Below are positions 24,373 to 37,500 of a DNA stretch of 64,000 nt, one piece after another (within the stretch, counting starts at the first letter, position 1; the number at the start of each line of letters is the position of its first letter). Position numbers and translations under genes: made by a program. The notes under the pieces were generated by a model, which was not told where the DNA came from, did no database searches, and saw only the letters and a program-made list of their open reading frames with translations. This stretch comes from Saururus chinensis (taxonomy: Eukaryota; Streptophyta; Magnoliopsida; Piperales; Saururaceae): contig CP141148.1 of assembly GCA_035235625.1 (NCBI GenBank), positions 15,005,057 to 15,069,056 of the forward strand, read 5' to 3'.

Positions 24373-26519
24373 TCATATAGGGTCCTCCTGGAGACATGTA
24401 ATTAGTGGCTGTGTTGAAGGATCATCCCTGTAGACTCCCTGTAACAAAGCAATGAAGGGGCAGGAATGGGTATACAAGGCCATGCAGGAGCTGGAGGTAG
24501 TGCTGCAAGATAGGGCATCGGCAACAGTGTCGTCCACCCCTTTCTTGTACACCACTTCATAGTCGTAGACCAAAAGTTTACTGACCCACCATTGTTGTGC
24601 CAGAGTGGAAACCTGTTGTTTGAGGAAGTACTTCAAGGGCTGATGAATAGTGCAGATAGCAAATCAGCGGCCGAGCAAGTAAGGTCTCCATTTATCAACG
24701 ACAAGGACTATGATGAGCATCTCTTTCTCATATATGGATAGTGATAAGGAACATCCTGACAAGGCCTTGTAGAAAAATACAATTGGCCGCTTGTCCTACA
24801 GTAACATTACACCAAGGCCGGCCTCTAAAGCATCGGTCTCAACCACAAAAGGACGGTCAAAATCCGGTACAATGAGGACAAGGGCGGAGGCCATGGACTG
24901 CTTCAACATGTCAAAAGCCGCATGGGCAGCCTCCGTCCAAATGAAACCACCCTTCTTAAGAAGCTCTATGAGGGGGCGGGCAATCACTCCATATTGGGTG
25001 ATAAAATGCAGGTAGTATCTTGTGATGCCCAAGAAACCTCTACGTGCGCGAACACAAGTGGGCATCTGCCAAGATAGTCAACCTGTGGGCTACCAAAAGA
25101 ACACTTCATATGTTAAAGGAATAAGGAATTAGCTCTCAGAATGGAGAAGATAGACCTGAGATGCCCCAAATGTTCTGCCCATGATTTGATGTAGACAAGT
25201 ATGTCATCAAAGAAAACCAGAATGAAGCAACAAAGAAAGGGCTTGAAGAGGTCGTTCATAAGGCTCTGAAAGGTGGAGGGTCATTGGTGAGCCCAAACGA
25301 CATGACTAAAAACTCGAAGTGGTCGTCGTGAGTGCGGAAGGCGGTCTTATGAATGTTGGCTGGTTGCACCAAAATCTGATGATAAGCCAAACAGAGGTCG
25401 AGTATGCTGCTCGTCCAGGAGCTCCTCAATCACCGGAATAGGGTACTTATCCTTGACGGTGATGGCATTTAAGGCTCTGTAGTCGACGTAAAAGTGCCAA
25501 GTGTCATCCTTCTTGCGAACCAGTAGAACAAGAGAGGAGAAGGAACTCGTGTTGGGGCGTATGATGTCGATTGTAGAATATCATCAATGAGGCGCTCTAT
25601 CTCCGCATTCTGAAAGTGGGGGTAATGGTAATGACGGACATTGACCAAAGATGCTCTGGAATGATAGGGATATGATGGTCATGACGCCATACTGGTGGAA
25701 GGCCTATGGGCTCGTCAAACACATCCTTGTGGTCCGTCAGGAGAGCAAGAAGGTCCGCAGGCAGCTTGTCTTGGTGCACCTCTACCATAACCCATTGTTG
25801 TAGGCAGAGCCCTTGGGGTGCAAATTGAAATAAACAGCTTGCTGATTGGGTAGAGTGGAGGGTGCCCGGCAAGACCCTTGGATCCGCACCCTCTATCCCT
25901 GAACTTCAAAATCCATAACCATCTTGTGGAAGTTCCATACCACGTCCCCAAGTTCCTGCAGCCACTGAACCCTTAACACCACGTCTACCCCTTTTGTGGG
26001 CAGCAAGAAGAGGTCGGTGACAAAGGTGTGTCCCTAGATAGCTAGTGTGACCTATGCACATACCCTGGAGCTCCTAAAGTGCTTCCCATCACCGATCAAG
26101 ACATTGAATGGTTTCGAATCTGATATGAAACAGCCCAAACGTGAGCCACCTTATCGTTGATGAAGTTATGGGTGGAGCCACTGTCGATAAGGATGCTACT
26201 GCTTTAGATGGCCCTGGACACGCATAGTGCGTGCAGTGAAGGCCCCAGAGAAGGCAATGACTAAGATCTTGGGCAGCACGCCATCGTAATGGTGGGAATC
26301 ACCCTGTCCACATCATCCATCTCGCCTTCGAGCTCTTCCAACAATAGACTGCCCTTGACCAAGCAGCGATGTACGGGTACAATTTTTTTGTTACACCCCT
26401 TGGATCGTCATTCCTTCATCTCGACTGGCGTGAGGTGATGCACAAGCTGACAAGCTGGGATGGCCGGCTGACCAGGGTGGCTGATGGGTGTGTTGCTGGC
26501 CTTGATGGGGAGGGGCTTA
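24373..26519 (-). pseudogene. Gypsy 1 pol remnant (protease, RT, RNase H)
   Basis: Minus strand. About 26200-25950 gives protease-like sequence. 25872-25597 is the linker to RT (ADLLALLTDHKDVFDEP, GLPPVWRHDHHIPI). 25540-25100 is RT with the FFDDILVY catalytic box near 25200. 25065-24796 is the RT connection and RNase H start (GFLGITRYYLHFI, DRPFVVETDA). 24636-24373 is the RNase H end and spacer (ADALSCSTT). Several frameshifts separate these blocks. The proteins would copy the element RNA into DNA; this copy is non-functional and lacks integrase. Confidence 0.88.
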
Positions 26520-29500
26520 TGTCACGCCCCGGCGATGCCCGACCCGAGCCGAACCCGGTCCAGGGGCAGGTCAAGTGCGCGGGGGCTACGAAGTGAAAAT
26601 TGAGAAATGATCTAGCGGAAGACTTAACCCTAACCACGGGCGATTAACAGCGACACGGAGTGCGCACAATCCTTTGAGCAAGAGTAAATAAAAAGGGAGA
26701 AAATGTGTTGCTTATCACAAAGTAAACAACAATCTCAAACCCACAAACTTAGTTAAGTAAAGCCCACACCGGCTCAAAATAAGTCATAAGCATCACAACT
26801 GCATAATATGACATAAATCCAAACAAGAACCCTACACAAAGGTTCGAACATAAAGCATGAAATAAACGATGATAAGTCACGCAACGATCTCCATCATCAC
26901 ACCCAAGCTACCTCTGACCTTTCCTCATAGAGGCAATCCTGTCCGTCTGCGTGTCGCACCACGCAGCCCCAAATCAAAACACAAAAGAGGGGTGAGTTTT
27001 AACACTCAGCAATGGTTTTAAATATCACTGTCAACGTAGAAAATACGATAGCTTAGAAATGAGATCGTTTCAGATCAAAGATTTACATGGTGCATCACTT
27101 TCTGATCACACATTCACATCACTTAACACTGCATCATAATGCATAATTCAACCTGCATGGATGTATCTCTAGCATACATATTCCCACATGCATTCACATC
27201 GTAACCAATCCCGCATGGATGTATCTCTAACATACATATTCCACATACATAACATCAAAATCAACATGCATGGATGTATCTCTAACATACATATTCCACA
27301 TGCATAACATCAAAATCAATATGCATGGATGTATCTCCAGCATACATATTCCACATGCATAGTATCAAATCAACCTCCATCAAGGAGTAACCACACAACA
27401 ATGTCACACAGACGGGAGCATAGATAAGGCCACGAAGGCATGTCACGGTTCAAAATTCTACACAAGAATTCAAGAAAGATCGGGGTTGTCAATCCCTAAT
27501 ACTGCTCGCCCTGGACAATCCTGGCCAAGGATGTCCCATTCTCACACAGAGAATCTAGAGCAGGGGTGTTCGCCTAGGGACATCTCCTGCGGAGGGAAGA
27601 GCCCGAGTTCTCACACAGAGAACCCTAAAACACGTGGTAGCGGGGTGCACACGGCATACCACACTGGATTCTCAGGGTCCAGATGACACACATAATAATA
27701 TTCTCACATATCCGCAAGACAAGTACACAACTCGTCCCCACATCATTCCATTAAACAAGACTCAACCCGGGGAATGCACTCGTTCCACACAGGAACTTCA
27801 AATCGTTCCACACAGGAACTTCAAATCAAAATATGTCCTTTCGGACCAATCAACTTGCGATTAATCCACGACCGATAAACCCGGCACACAATTCCATCAC
27901 ATTGCATCCAATCGGTCAAATTCGATTAATCACGATGAAGCCTCAATTGGAAATCTATTTTCATGATGCGTGCAGCATGGTACATGCGTGGGCAAAGCAT
28001 ACATGAATCCTAATCATGATAAGTGCTCTCACCAACCCCTAATGCATCATTCATAATCACGATATTAAGCTTCAACATCATCATTTAACCCCCACATGTG
28101 TGTGTGTGTAACTAGTAGAAGCCTTTCACATAATGCATATTAACATGCTTGAAAATCAACTCACTACCACACTACACATGTGAATTTCTACCTAAACATG
28201 AATTCCAGCGGAAATCATAGTAGAAGAATCGTTGAAATCATAGTTAAATGCAAAACTCAACCACAAAGGCTAAACATCTATAACATCACTCATTGAGTCA
28301 TTGAGTCATGGCAATCACCAACATTCACACACCATTAATCACAATTTATCATGACAAATCAGTCGAACAATGATTGTAGTCCTACTGAAAATATATGCTT
28401 ATCCAAAGGGAACCAACCGTTCATAATTTCAAGATAACGATTCCAACATCATGCCACAAAACATAAGTCATCCCACCATCTCTAAGCATATGTCTCAACT
28501 CTATAAACTCAATAGCATGCATTTCCAGTAGCCTAACATAGCTTAAAACACTCCACATTCATATAAAATTGGCAAGCTAAAGTGGAATCATCAAAATAGG
28601 CATCATACACACAACATACAGTTTTCTGTGTATCCGATCGATCGCCCTTCAGGCCGTTCGATCGGTTACACGCAAAAATTTGAAATTTTCAGTTCAGCCG
28701 ATCGATCGCCCTGCAAGGCCGATCGATCGCCAACACGGCAAAACAGTCATCTTCTTCCTTTCGCAAATCCAAACTGAAACACCATATATAGCACTTCAAA
28801 TCCACATCTAACACCCTAATCATCATCAAAAGTCCTCCTTGACTTCCAGAATATCAAACCAAACCATAATAATACAAAACCCTAAGAAATCGGGATTAAA
28901 TAATTCTATTTTCTAATCTTACCATTAACACACTAAATCAAGCAACCCATTTCGAAATAAGCCAAAAATGAAGAGTTTTACCATGGATAAACAGAGATTT
29001 TGAAGACCCATTACCTCAGCACTTGGTTTAGCTCGGATTGAAGAGTCACCCTTCTTGAAATCCTTGAAAACACAATGAGTTTGAATTAAACTCTAATGGA
29101 AATCGATTTACTCAAGAAATCCCTAATTAAACCTTAGATCTAGGGCTTGTTGGTAGTAAAAATCGAATTTTGAATGTTAGGGTTTGAAGTAAAACACAAA
29201 TCAGTAGCTTTTGATGGTCAAAAATGAATTGAATCAAGGGGAAAATGGTAGATTTGGAAGAAATTAAGAGAAAAGTCATGGATTAGTGCTTAATTAGAGC
29301 AAGCTTACCTTAATCGGCTTCTAATTCGGGCCTAAGTGGGGATTAGGCCAGCCTCCTTCCTTAGGCTATTCCCAAAAATGGGAATGGCTCTGGTTTGCCC
29401 TTTTATAGTAAGGGTTGGGGTAGGCATAGGTAAGTTTTGGGGTGTAAATATGAAAAGTAGGCTAAAAGTGGGTATTTTGCAAATTTAAGCACAATTTAAG

Positions 29501-29829
29501 CCTAATGAAATTCTGAAAATTTTTGTGGGACCTTAAGTATATGTCTAGGTTCATTTGACACAAAAATAAAATTTTCGACGGTGGGGCCCACAGGGGTCCC
29601 GCCAAAACCCTAATTTTTGGGAAAATAGTGAAAATTCCAAAAAATCTCAAAAATTCACATTTGGTTTAAAATCACTTAAAACCACTAATATTGAAGTTAA
29701 TTTTTGTTAAAACTATCACAAACACTATTTACTTATGAAATCACCGAATAAGATCAGAAAACGCGTAAATCTCACGATAACCTATAATTAAAGAAAACCA
29801 AAATCAGTTCAAAGATGAGGGTCCTTATA
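26520..29829 (-). mobile_element. Solo LTR 2 (3.31 kb) inside gypsy 1 gag
   Basis: Plus-strand ends are TGTCACGCCCCGGC and GAGGGTCCTTATA (terminal CA changed to TA). The flanks are GCTTA at 26515-26519 and GCTTA at 29830-29834, a perfect 5-bp target duplication. A TATA box (ACTATAAAAGGGC) reads on the minus strand at 29401-29408. It is homologous to 16354-19811. Sequence on either side joins into one continuous gypsy gag when it is removed, which confirms a nested insertion. Confidence 0.88.
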
Positions 29830-29859
29830 GCTTAACTCCAAGAGGGGGCCATGGGGAGG

Positions 29860-30855
29860 GTGCTAGCCAACCACCTCTTCGCTATCGGGCCAGTTTCTCG
29901 TCCTCAATTCGTGCATGCTTCACGACTTCCTGCATTGACAAACATGCAAAATGACGCATCTTGTCTGATATCTCCCGTTTGAACCCTCTCTTTAATGTCC
30001 CCACCAAGGCTGCCATCGGCCACTCAGGAAGATGGTTCGCGATCTTCATGAATTCCATGTAATAAGCCCACACAGTGATGATTTGGCGCAAAGTGAACAA
30101 CATCTCATTGAAGTCCTGGAACTCATTGGGACTGAACTAGATGCACAATTCATTGGCGAACGTGGTCCAAGTGGGGTGATGAACCTCCTTCTCAAAGCTC
30201 TAAAACCAAATGGAAGTATCACCGTCCAAGTGGAAGGCGGCTATGTATAACCGTTCAACCTCGGAGTGCGTCCCTTGATAGGCGAAGAACTTCTCCACCT
30301 TGTATAGCCACTCCACCCAATCCTCGTCACCATTGTAATGCAAGAATTGTAGGTGGGCCAAACAGGGCTCATCTCCTCCCCGTGGCCCCCCACAAGAGCC
30401 TGAGTACTCCTCCAAGTTGTCCTCCATCTCTTGGAACAAATTTCTGGGTGGCGGCACCATAGGAGCATTTCCTCTAACACCTGGCGGCTCTCACATATCC
30501 TAGCCCCAGCATCCTCCTTCCTTGGGTTGTTCGAATGTGCCAACACACATAGAAGGTTGGGACGGGTACACATCTCTGTCTGCTGTCATCTGAGGGCCAG
30601 AACAATGGAGTTCTTGGGCCTGGGATGACTCCCCCTTCTCCACTTTGACTGGCTGGGGTTTGGGCAACAAGGGCGCTAAGGGTGTTGCTTGAAGCTGGGC
30701 CATGACCATGACAAGGACTCCAATTTGGGCATGATTTGCACGAGTATAGGAGGGCTGATGGTCTCAGGGGCTGGTTTGGGGCTGTCTGCTAGAATTTCGT
30801 TCTCCTTCTTAGGCTGAACTTCAGGGGCCGTGGCTGGCTGCTTGCCTCTTGCCAT
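29860..30855 (-). pseudogene. Gypsy 1 gag remnant
   Basis: The start codon context at 30855 (MARGKQ...) lies just after the primer-binding site, as in the related element at 42817. Downstream pieces give the retrotransposon gag domain: WVEWLYKVEKFFAYQGTH, ERLYIAAFHLDGD, then AYYMEFMKIANHLPEW and ALVGTLKRGFK. The line is broken by stops and frameshifts, and the C-terminal part is separated by the solo LTR. Confidence 0.85.
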
Positions 30856-30872
30856 GGCCAAAGATCGTGATG

Positions 30873-31240
30873 GCTCTCATACCAGTGTTGTGCTTGGTGT
30901 AGGCACAATCGGTACCTCACACGAATCATGCTAAGGAAGATAGAAGCAAGTAGGAAAGTAGAGGGAAGGAACTGATTTCAATTGCATAAAAACATAAACA
31001 AGGAAGAAGATGACCCCTTATAGGGAAGCCTCGCCTCTCCTTGGGGGTCGTGCCAGCTAGTAGGCCTGATTCATCAGCGGGTACACTAGCTGTCCCGTTA
31101 CACACTACTACGATAACGTCCAAGTTACTACAAATTATTACAGAAGCATAAAATAAGTAAAGTAGCCTAGTGCGAACATATGGAAGGTCAACAGAGTGGG
31201 AGATGAGCCCTGGTGGATGCCCAAGTGGATGTGCACAACA
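30873..31240 (-). repeat. Gypsy 1 5' LTR and primer-binding site
   Basis: The LTR runs 30886-31240 (355 bp). Plus-strand ends are TGTTGTGC and GTGCACAACA, and the interior is similar to the LTRs at 37854 and 42848. The adjacent 30873-30884 reads TGGTATGAGAGC on the minus strand, one mismatch from the initiator-Met-tRNA site TGGTATCAGAGC. Confidence 0.85.
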
Positions 31241-31379
31241 GTAGAATTATTGTGTGATTGGTAAGGTGATTGAATACTATATCTTGTATATTACACTACA
31301 CAATAATGGACTATCGTGTGATCAATAACACGATGTAACCGAGAAGTGTGTTATACATAACACGACCTAATTATCATAC

Positions 31380-32481
31380 TTATACTATTGACCAGTTTGT
31401 TTTGTATTGTCTACCACATATGGTTTTTTGAGCATACGTCCATATCATTATCATTCCACTTATCATCACCACATTATTCTTCAAATTCTTTACCATTAAT
31501 ATTATAAGGGTTGTATGGAGGTTCATAGTTATCAAAAGAAGTACCTGTCCCACCCATTGTTGGCGAAAAGTCCTCTGATCTATTCTAATTGACTCTATCC
31601 TAGGTTTTGTAGTCATTTGATTGGTGAAAGCAACCTAACATAGATTTGTTGAGGGTAAGTTTCCCCGTTCTCCCAATCTTTATTGGACACTATCGTATTA
31701 ATAAAAATGCGACATAACTCAAAGTCGTGTTTTCGTTTACATGCTTAACAATTCTTAACATGTTACCAAAACCACAATCTGAATGCATATTGTGTTATTA
31801 TATCTACATTGAAAATTATTATTGATATATTGCATGTGTATGTCGTATCATTACCAATATGATACATTATAAATCATGTTTGTTTCTTCACACGATATGA
31901 TTTAAGAGCAATGCAATATGTTGATATCGTTTGCTTGAGAACATGATAAGGATCAATCTCGTGTAATCTAAAATTCAACTATTACCTGACAATCTCAAAT
32001 GTGAACTGTGTATTATTGACCCCAGTATGAAATCCGATTTTAGAGCTGGACTGAGCTATTATGACCGGTGATTTAGCTCTATTGACTGACTAGTTCCTTT
32101 CAATGAATATTGATTTATTATAGTTGTCGAACTCTTTCATCTCAGCATATAATGATAACACCTCTTTATTTGCCTTCTTATGAATGAAAAACACTAACTG
32201 TAGGTCGTCATCGCTTGTAATTCATATAATATAGATGATTAAGAAGATAAAATTAAATACTTCAAAGTGACAATACCGTTGACAAAAGGTCATGCTTTTA
32301 CTTGACGTAACAACTTCCCGAACCTCACGGATGGATCAATATTCATCAACCATACCTTTCCACCTACATATATACCATCATCTCCTATCTCTCTATCATA
32401 ATATATGAAAATACCGATCATATCCGTAATGGGTGTAAAAGGGTGATTGAATCTACAAAATGCAGCATTTGGAGCCCTCAT
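31380..32481 (-). pseudogene. MULE (Mutator-like) transposase N-terminal fragment
   Basis: The exon at 32481-32290 reads IGIFIYYDREIGDDGIYVGG, then KVWLMNIDPSVRFGKLL, similar to the PB1-like N-terminal region of plant MULE transposases. The next exon (about 32214-31990) continues DDDLQLVFFIHKKANKEVL and LYAEMKEFDNY. A third piece (about 31600-31400) reads as an acidic linker in shifted frames. Stops and shifts are present, and the catalytic DDE and zinc-finger parts are missing from the window. Short ACACGAT/ATCGTGT motifs recur between exons. Assignment to the MULE family rests on the N-terminal pattern only. Confidence 0.5.
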
Positions 32482-32519
32482 GCAGCATCTGGGGTGTAAA
32501 AAAATAATTTTTTAATACT

Positions 32520-34057
32520 AAACAAATCTCGTCCGGGAGTCACAGCCGATTACCTCCCGCCGGTGACTTCCATTGACCGCTGATGAATCTTAGCACACTA
32601 GAATATCACAATACTGTTCATGTGTTTATTTATTATTAAATATGAGATAGTGAAAAACTTAAAGGCAATTTTGTCCATAAATAAATAATATAAATTTTCT
32701 GTTTAAAATTCAGAGAATTTTTTTATTTTTTAGCCAGATAATATAGAAAAAACTCCTGTAGCAATTAGCAAAGCCAGGGGATTCACATGTGGCGTATTAA
32801 ACCATGGCTATGGCGTATTAAACCATGGCTATGGGAACCTGACTCGGCACTTTGTTACAATCCACATCCTGTTTGGATCGCCCTTTCCACGTCTAAATTG
32901 ATATATCCTCATATCCAAATGCTTATCCATGCTTTTGGTCGCGCAGTTAATATTCAGCTGGTTCATTCCCGTGAACGTTGATCCTTTTTGTTCATTTCAC
33001 TACATAATCTGTCTCTCTGCTTCGTATTTTAGCGTTTCCTTTCCCTTCAATAATTGTTCACGTGCGCTCCATGAGAACTGTGACCTCTCCATACTAAGAA
33101 TTGACAACAATAGTTTCCTTGTAAATTTTATTTAATAGCTTCCTCGTACTTGTTTAGAACTTTGCTACAGTGAAAATTATTGTCCTAGTGATGAATGTCA
33201 TGGACCTTTGTTTAATTATTTTATCTTTAGGTGCAAACCGATCCAACTAGAGTGAATTAGCTGACCTCGAAGTTCGAACCTGTATGTCTTAATAGTAATC
33301 ATATTCATGTAATTAAGGCCGAAGGTAGTTTCTGTGTTTTCTTTCATTCCATAGAAGGTGAACAAACCAAGCTCAAGATCAACCACAATATATGAAACAT
33401 GAAACTCCGCTAACACATAAAAACGAGCTAGCTGCAGCCAGCGCGAGTAGTATATTTACAACTATAAATATTATTTTTTTGTTTCATATTAATTATTGAT
33501 TGGAAATAAGTAATATATTAAATTTAGTTTATTTTAATTTTAATAATTAATAGAAGATAAAATAGTAAAAATACTATTTTTTATGCTCCACGCTAATAGT
33601 TTTATTTGATTTTTTAATTAATTTTAATATATTTTAAAAAATTAAATAAAATTATTAATTTGGGACTGAGTATTATATATACAGGTTGGTTAACGTTTGC
33701 CACAACGAAGGCATATAGTGCTTAGCACGGGACTGCGTGTGCGTTGCTATAAAAGTGAGATAACTGTGTGATCCCTTTTTTTCCAATTTAATGATTAAAT
33801 ATACCTAACATGAGAAATTCGATTCCCACTTTATCACAAAGGAGATCATAGCTAGGTAGTTCTGGCATCTCATATCAATTTGTTAGATACCAAAAGAAGA
33901 TTTCATTTCATTTATTTTTTTGTGCAAAACAGATGCGCATCCTTTTTATACTCATCAGATAAAGACAGAGAAGAGATTGTCGATGTCCGCAAAAGGGTAA
34001 CCACGTCGGTAACAGCCAAAACAACATTATTGGCTCGAGATTATCACGAACACATAA
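32520..34057. other. Gene-free stretch downstream of the STP gene
   Basis: It holds a perfect 21-bp direct duplication at 32790-32831 (TGGCGTATTAAACCATGGCTA twice) and a very AT-rich segment at 33450-33670. The part next to 34058 is presumably the 3' untranslated region and terminator of the STP gene. No gene recognised. Confidence 0.5.
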
Positions 34058-34510
34058 TCAATCGTTTGACATCGCAAGCCCTCTAGGGATGTCATCGTTG
34101 GACACGAACTTGCTCCAGAACCAGTGGCGGTTCCAAACGAATACCATCTCCTCAATAGGGACGTTCTTGGTCTCAGGCAGGAAGAAGAAGATGAAGGTAG
34201 TCATGAGGAACACGAAGAAGGCGAAGAATAAGAAGTGGAAGTACTTCAGGTGACAGAGCATGGTGAGGAAGACCTGCGCTATGGCGAAGGTGACGAACAT
34301 ATTCACCGATACGTTGATACTCTGCCCCACCGACCTAATCTCAAGCGGGAAGATCTCGCTGGGTACCAGCCACCCCAGCGGCCCCCATGACCAGGCGAAG
34401 CCCGAAACGAAGATGCAGATGAAGGCCACCACCGCGTTTGCGTAGCTCTTTGACAGATCGGCCTCCCCATTCAACCCAAACTTCTTCCCCATCAGAACTG
34501 CAAAAATAAT
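34058..34510 (-). CDS. STP exon 4 and stop
   Basis: Acceptor GTCGCAG|ATTATT. Codes for the last 150 residues, including [10 protein letters not shown], Cys447, PETK and the C-terminus GLAMSND, then TGA at 34058-34060. Confidence 0.93.
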   Translation of the reverse strand: MIFAVLMGKKFGLNGEADLSKSYANAVVAFICIFVSGFAWSWGPLGWLVPSEIFPLEIRSVGQSINVSVNMFVTFAIAQVFLTMLCHLKYFHFLFFAFFVFLMTTFIFFFLPETKNVPIEEMVFVWNRHWFWSKFVSNDDIPRGLAMSND

Positions 34511-37500
34511 CTGCGACGAAAAAAGTTAACATATATAAATCTGGGTCAACAATGTGCCTGTTGATGCTGGCCATAACGTATAGTAATTGATATGTGGGTT
34601 AGTAAAATTGATCATCTGAGCTGCATTAATTACCTGACCGATGAGCATTTGAATCCCGCCCTCGAGGAAGAGAAACCTCCTTCCGACCCTGTCTACGGTG
34701 AGGATGGAGCCGAAAGTGGCGAAGAAACTGACCCCACCAGTGATGACGTCGGTGGAGTATAGAGATGAGGCGCTTCCGAAGCCGATTGTTTTGAACAAGA
34801 GAGGGGCGTAGAACATGATGACATTGATCCCCGTCATCTGCTGGAAAAAGGGAATCATGACGGACATGACGAGTTGAGGCCGGTACCTGAGCTGGAGGAT
34901 GTTCCGCCATGGATGCTCCACCTTCTTGGACTCCTCTCTGGCGGCAACCAGGTCCTTGTACTCCTCCTCGATGTCGTCCGTGCCCCGGATTTTCCTTAGC
35001 ATCTCCCTCGCAAGACCGACCTCCCCTCGATCGATGAGAGAGTTGGGGGTGTCGGGCAGGAAGTGGGATCCCACGGTGAAGATCAAGGCCGGGACGGCAG
35101 CACCTCGCAGGCCAATTCGCCAACCCCATCCGCCCTCGATCTTAGCTGACAGATAGCTGATTATGTTGGCCAAGAGAATGCCGATGGAGATCATGAGCTG
35201 GAAGATGATGTTGAGCATCCCTCGGCGCCGCGCCGGGGCCATTTCCGACAGGTAAAGTGGAACCGACTGCGGTTGGCAAACACATGCATTAGCTCGTGAA
35301 TTAAACTATACAATTACAATTTGAAGATGCGTAATACTGCTGCTCGCACACACGTACAGCTGACACTCACACTGCCCACGCTGCGATGGAACGAACATAC
35401 GTAGTTTCCTTCAGGCTCGCATCGACAGGGACGATTTTAAACTTTTAAACGATTAAAAGTAATGAAACACGCTAAATTATTGCCAATAATGCAGCTGAAC
35501 CGGAGTAAGACGATCCACTTCAATGGGGTGAGATATTTTCTTTATTCTTTTTTTATGAAAAGAAATGTAATGAGATATTTTCAACGCCGTTGCGTTCGCT
35601 CAAAGTGTGAAAGCAGGAGTTATAAAAAAGGAAAGTACGAAAGTATGAAGATGAGACACTGTCGATAAAGATGGTGAAGTGGACGTTGGCATATGTCAGG
35701 GTTGGAAAGAGCCAAGGCTCCGATGCTGTCTCTCACATGAATTCATTGGTAATTATATCACACTACAGCATAAAAACACGGAACCGTTACTAATAATCCA
35801 AGTATTGTTAAAGAAGCGTCACTAATAGTTTTTTTAAGTATTGTTAATAACATTTAGTGATATTTACAAAGTGTCACTAACTATATCATTAAAAATAGTT
35901 ATTATTGTTCATTAGCATCACTTATAATAAAGTATCACTAATAACCTGTTATTAATAACGTTTATTTATAGGCATAGAAGGCCGTATCAGCCAATACAGG
36001 TGCTTATTGGCCGATATGTACCCGTATCGGCTGAAATCGATACGGTACGGGGGGCGATATGCCCCTTCACACGTATCTATGATACGTATCGGTCGTATCA
36101 ACTATATCATATCGTTACAACCGATATGTATCGATACATTATTTAAAAATAATTATTTTATTTTAAAAAAAATTAATTAAAAAAATTAATTTAAAAAAAA
36201 TTTCTTAAAAACAAAAACACAATTCAAACCCAACTTCTTTAAAAGTTTATATTTTTATTATATTAAAAATAATATTTTTAAAGTGATATGAGATCAATAT
36301 GGGTAGGTTTATGCAATTTATATAATTATTTTTTTACATATAGCGCTCCACAAATATACATTTATTTAAACATATAATTTAGACTCATATTAAGTATATT
36401 ATTTATTTTTAAAATAAACTAATTTTAAAGTACCGAGAAAGAATGAGCAATAATTTATATGGGACGGAGAGCATAATAGTGCTTAGTTCTAAATGAACTA
36501 ATTTTAGAATACTCGTATCGATTAATACAACATTATATAGTCTTATTATGCTCTAAAAGAAGTATTATAATGATATATTATTAATTATAATAGTTTTTTA
36601 TATTTATAAAAGGGTTTATGCCCGTTTCGGCTCGTACCAAGTATATCATCGGCGCGTACCCGTATCCATAGTCATCGATACTCTCATCCGTATCGATGCA
36701 GCCTTCCATGCTTATACATCACTAATTATTTTATTTTTAACTACGCTTAATAAAGCGTCATTGCACTACTAGAGAATTATCAGTGATGCTTAATTTTAAG
36801 CGTTTCTAAAAATTAATTATTAGGGACACTTTATAATGTCGCTAATATAAAAAACTTTTAAAAAAATAATTTTTTTTATTAGTAATGGTTAACTATGTGT
36901 CACTAATAAAAAATATAGTAAAGAAATTATCTTTTGAAAAAAATAAAACCTTATTTGTAACACTTAAAAAAGTGTCGCTAATAAAAAATTAGTTTTTAAA
37001 CAAATTAAAACAGTATTAGCAAGGCTTTCTAAGGCATCTAATAAAAAATAAAAAAATGTATTAATGACACTTTCTTAAGTGTCTCTATTAAATAAATAAA
37101 TTTTTTAAAAAAATCGTATTAGTGACACATTTGTAAGCATCGCTAATAACAAAAAAATTTAAAAAAAATAGTCAAAGACGAGATGGGCTCTGGAGTCCAG
37201 CACTCATACTCTGGCAAGGGCAGGGGAGGAAGGGGGACTGTGGAAGAGGGGAAGATGGGGGCAATGCCATAATCCAGTAGCGGTTCTGAATCCGACACTA
37301 GGGGACCAAGCAGAGGGGTGGAGGGGAGCACGAGGACTAGGCAGAGGTGTGGAGGGGAGCAGGGGGGGAGGGGGAAGGCAGGGCTAGTGGGCTCCATGGC
37401 TACGTCGACAGTGAGCTCCTTGTGGAAAGGGTGGAGGAGGGCGACGCTTGTCCTCGGTGAGGGAGGAGATGTCCTCGTGCATGGTGGAGTAGGGGGAGAT

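Larger units (their letters stand above)
24370..31240 (-). mobile_element. Truncated Ty3/gypsy element (gypsy 1), interrupted by a solo LTR
   Basis: Minus-strand order is 5' LTR (30886-31240), primer-binding site, gag (30855-29860), then after a nested solo LTR (26520-29829) protease, reverse transcriptase and the start of RNase H down to about 24373. Integrase and the 3' LTR are absent, so the element is cut at its 3' side. Sequence and order parallel the complete element at 37854-43181, showing one family (chromovirus type). All coding parts carry stops and frameshifts. Confidence 0.88.

Noticed and set aside
34626-35129. 167-codon minus-strand frame inside STP exon 3
   Set aside because: Out-of-frame shadow of the transporter exon, caused by its high GC content.
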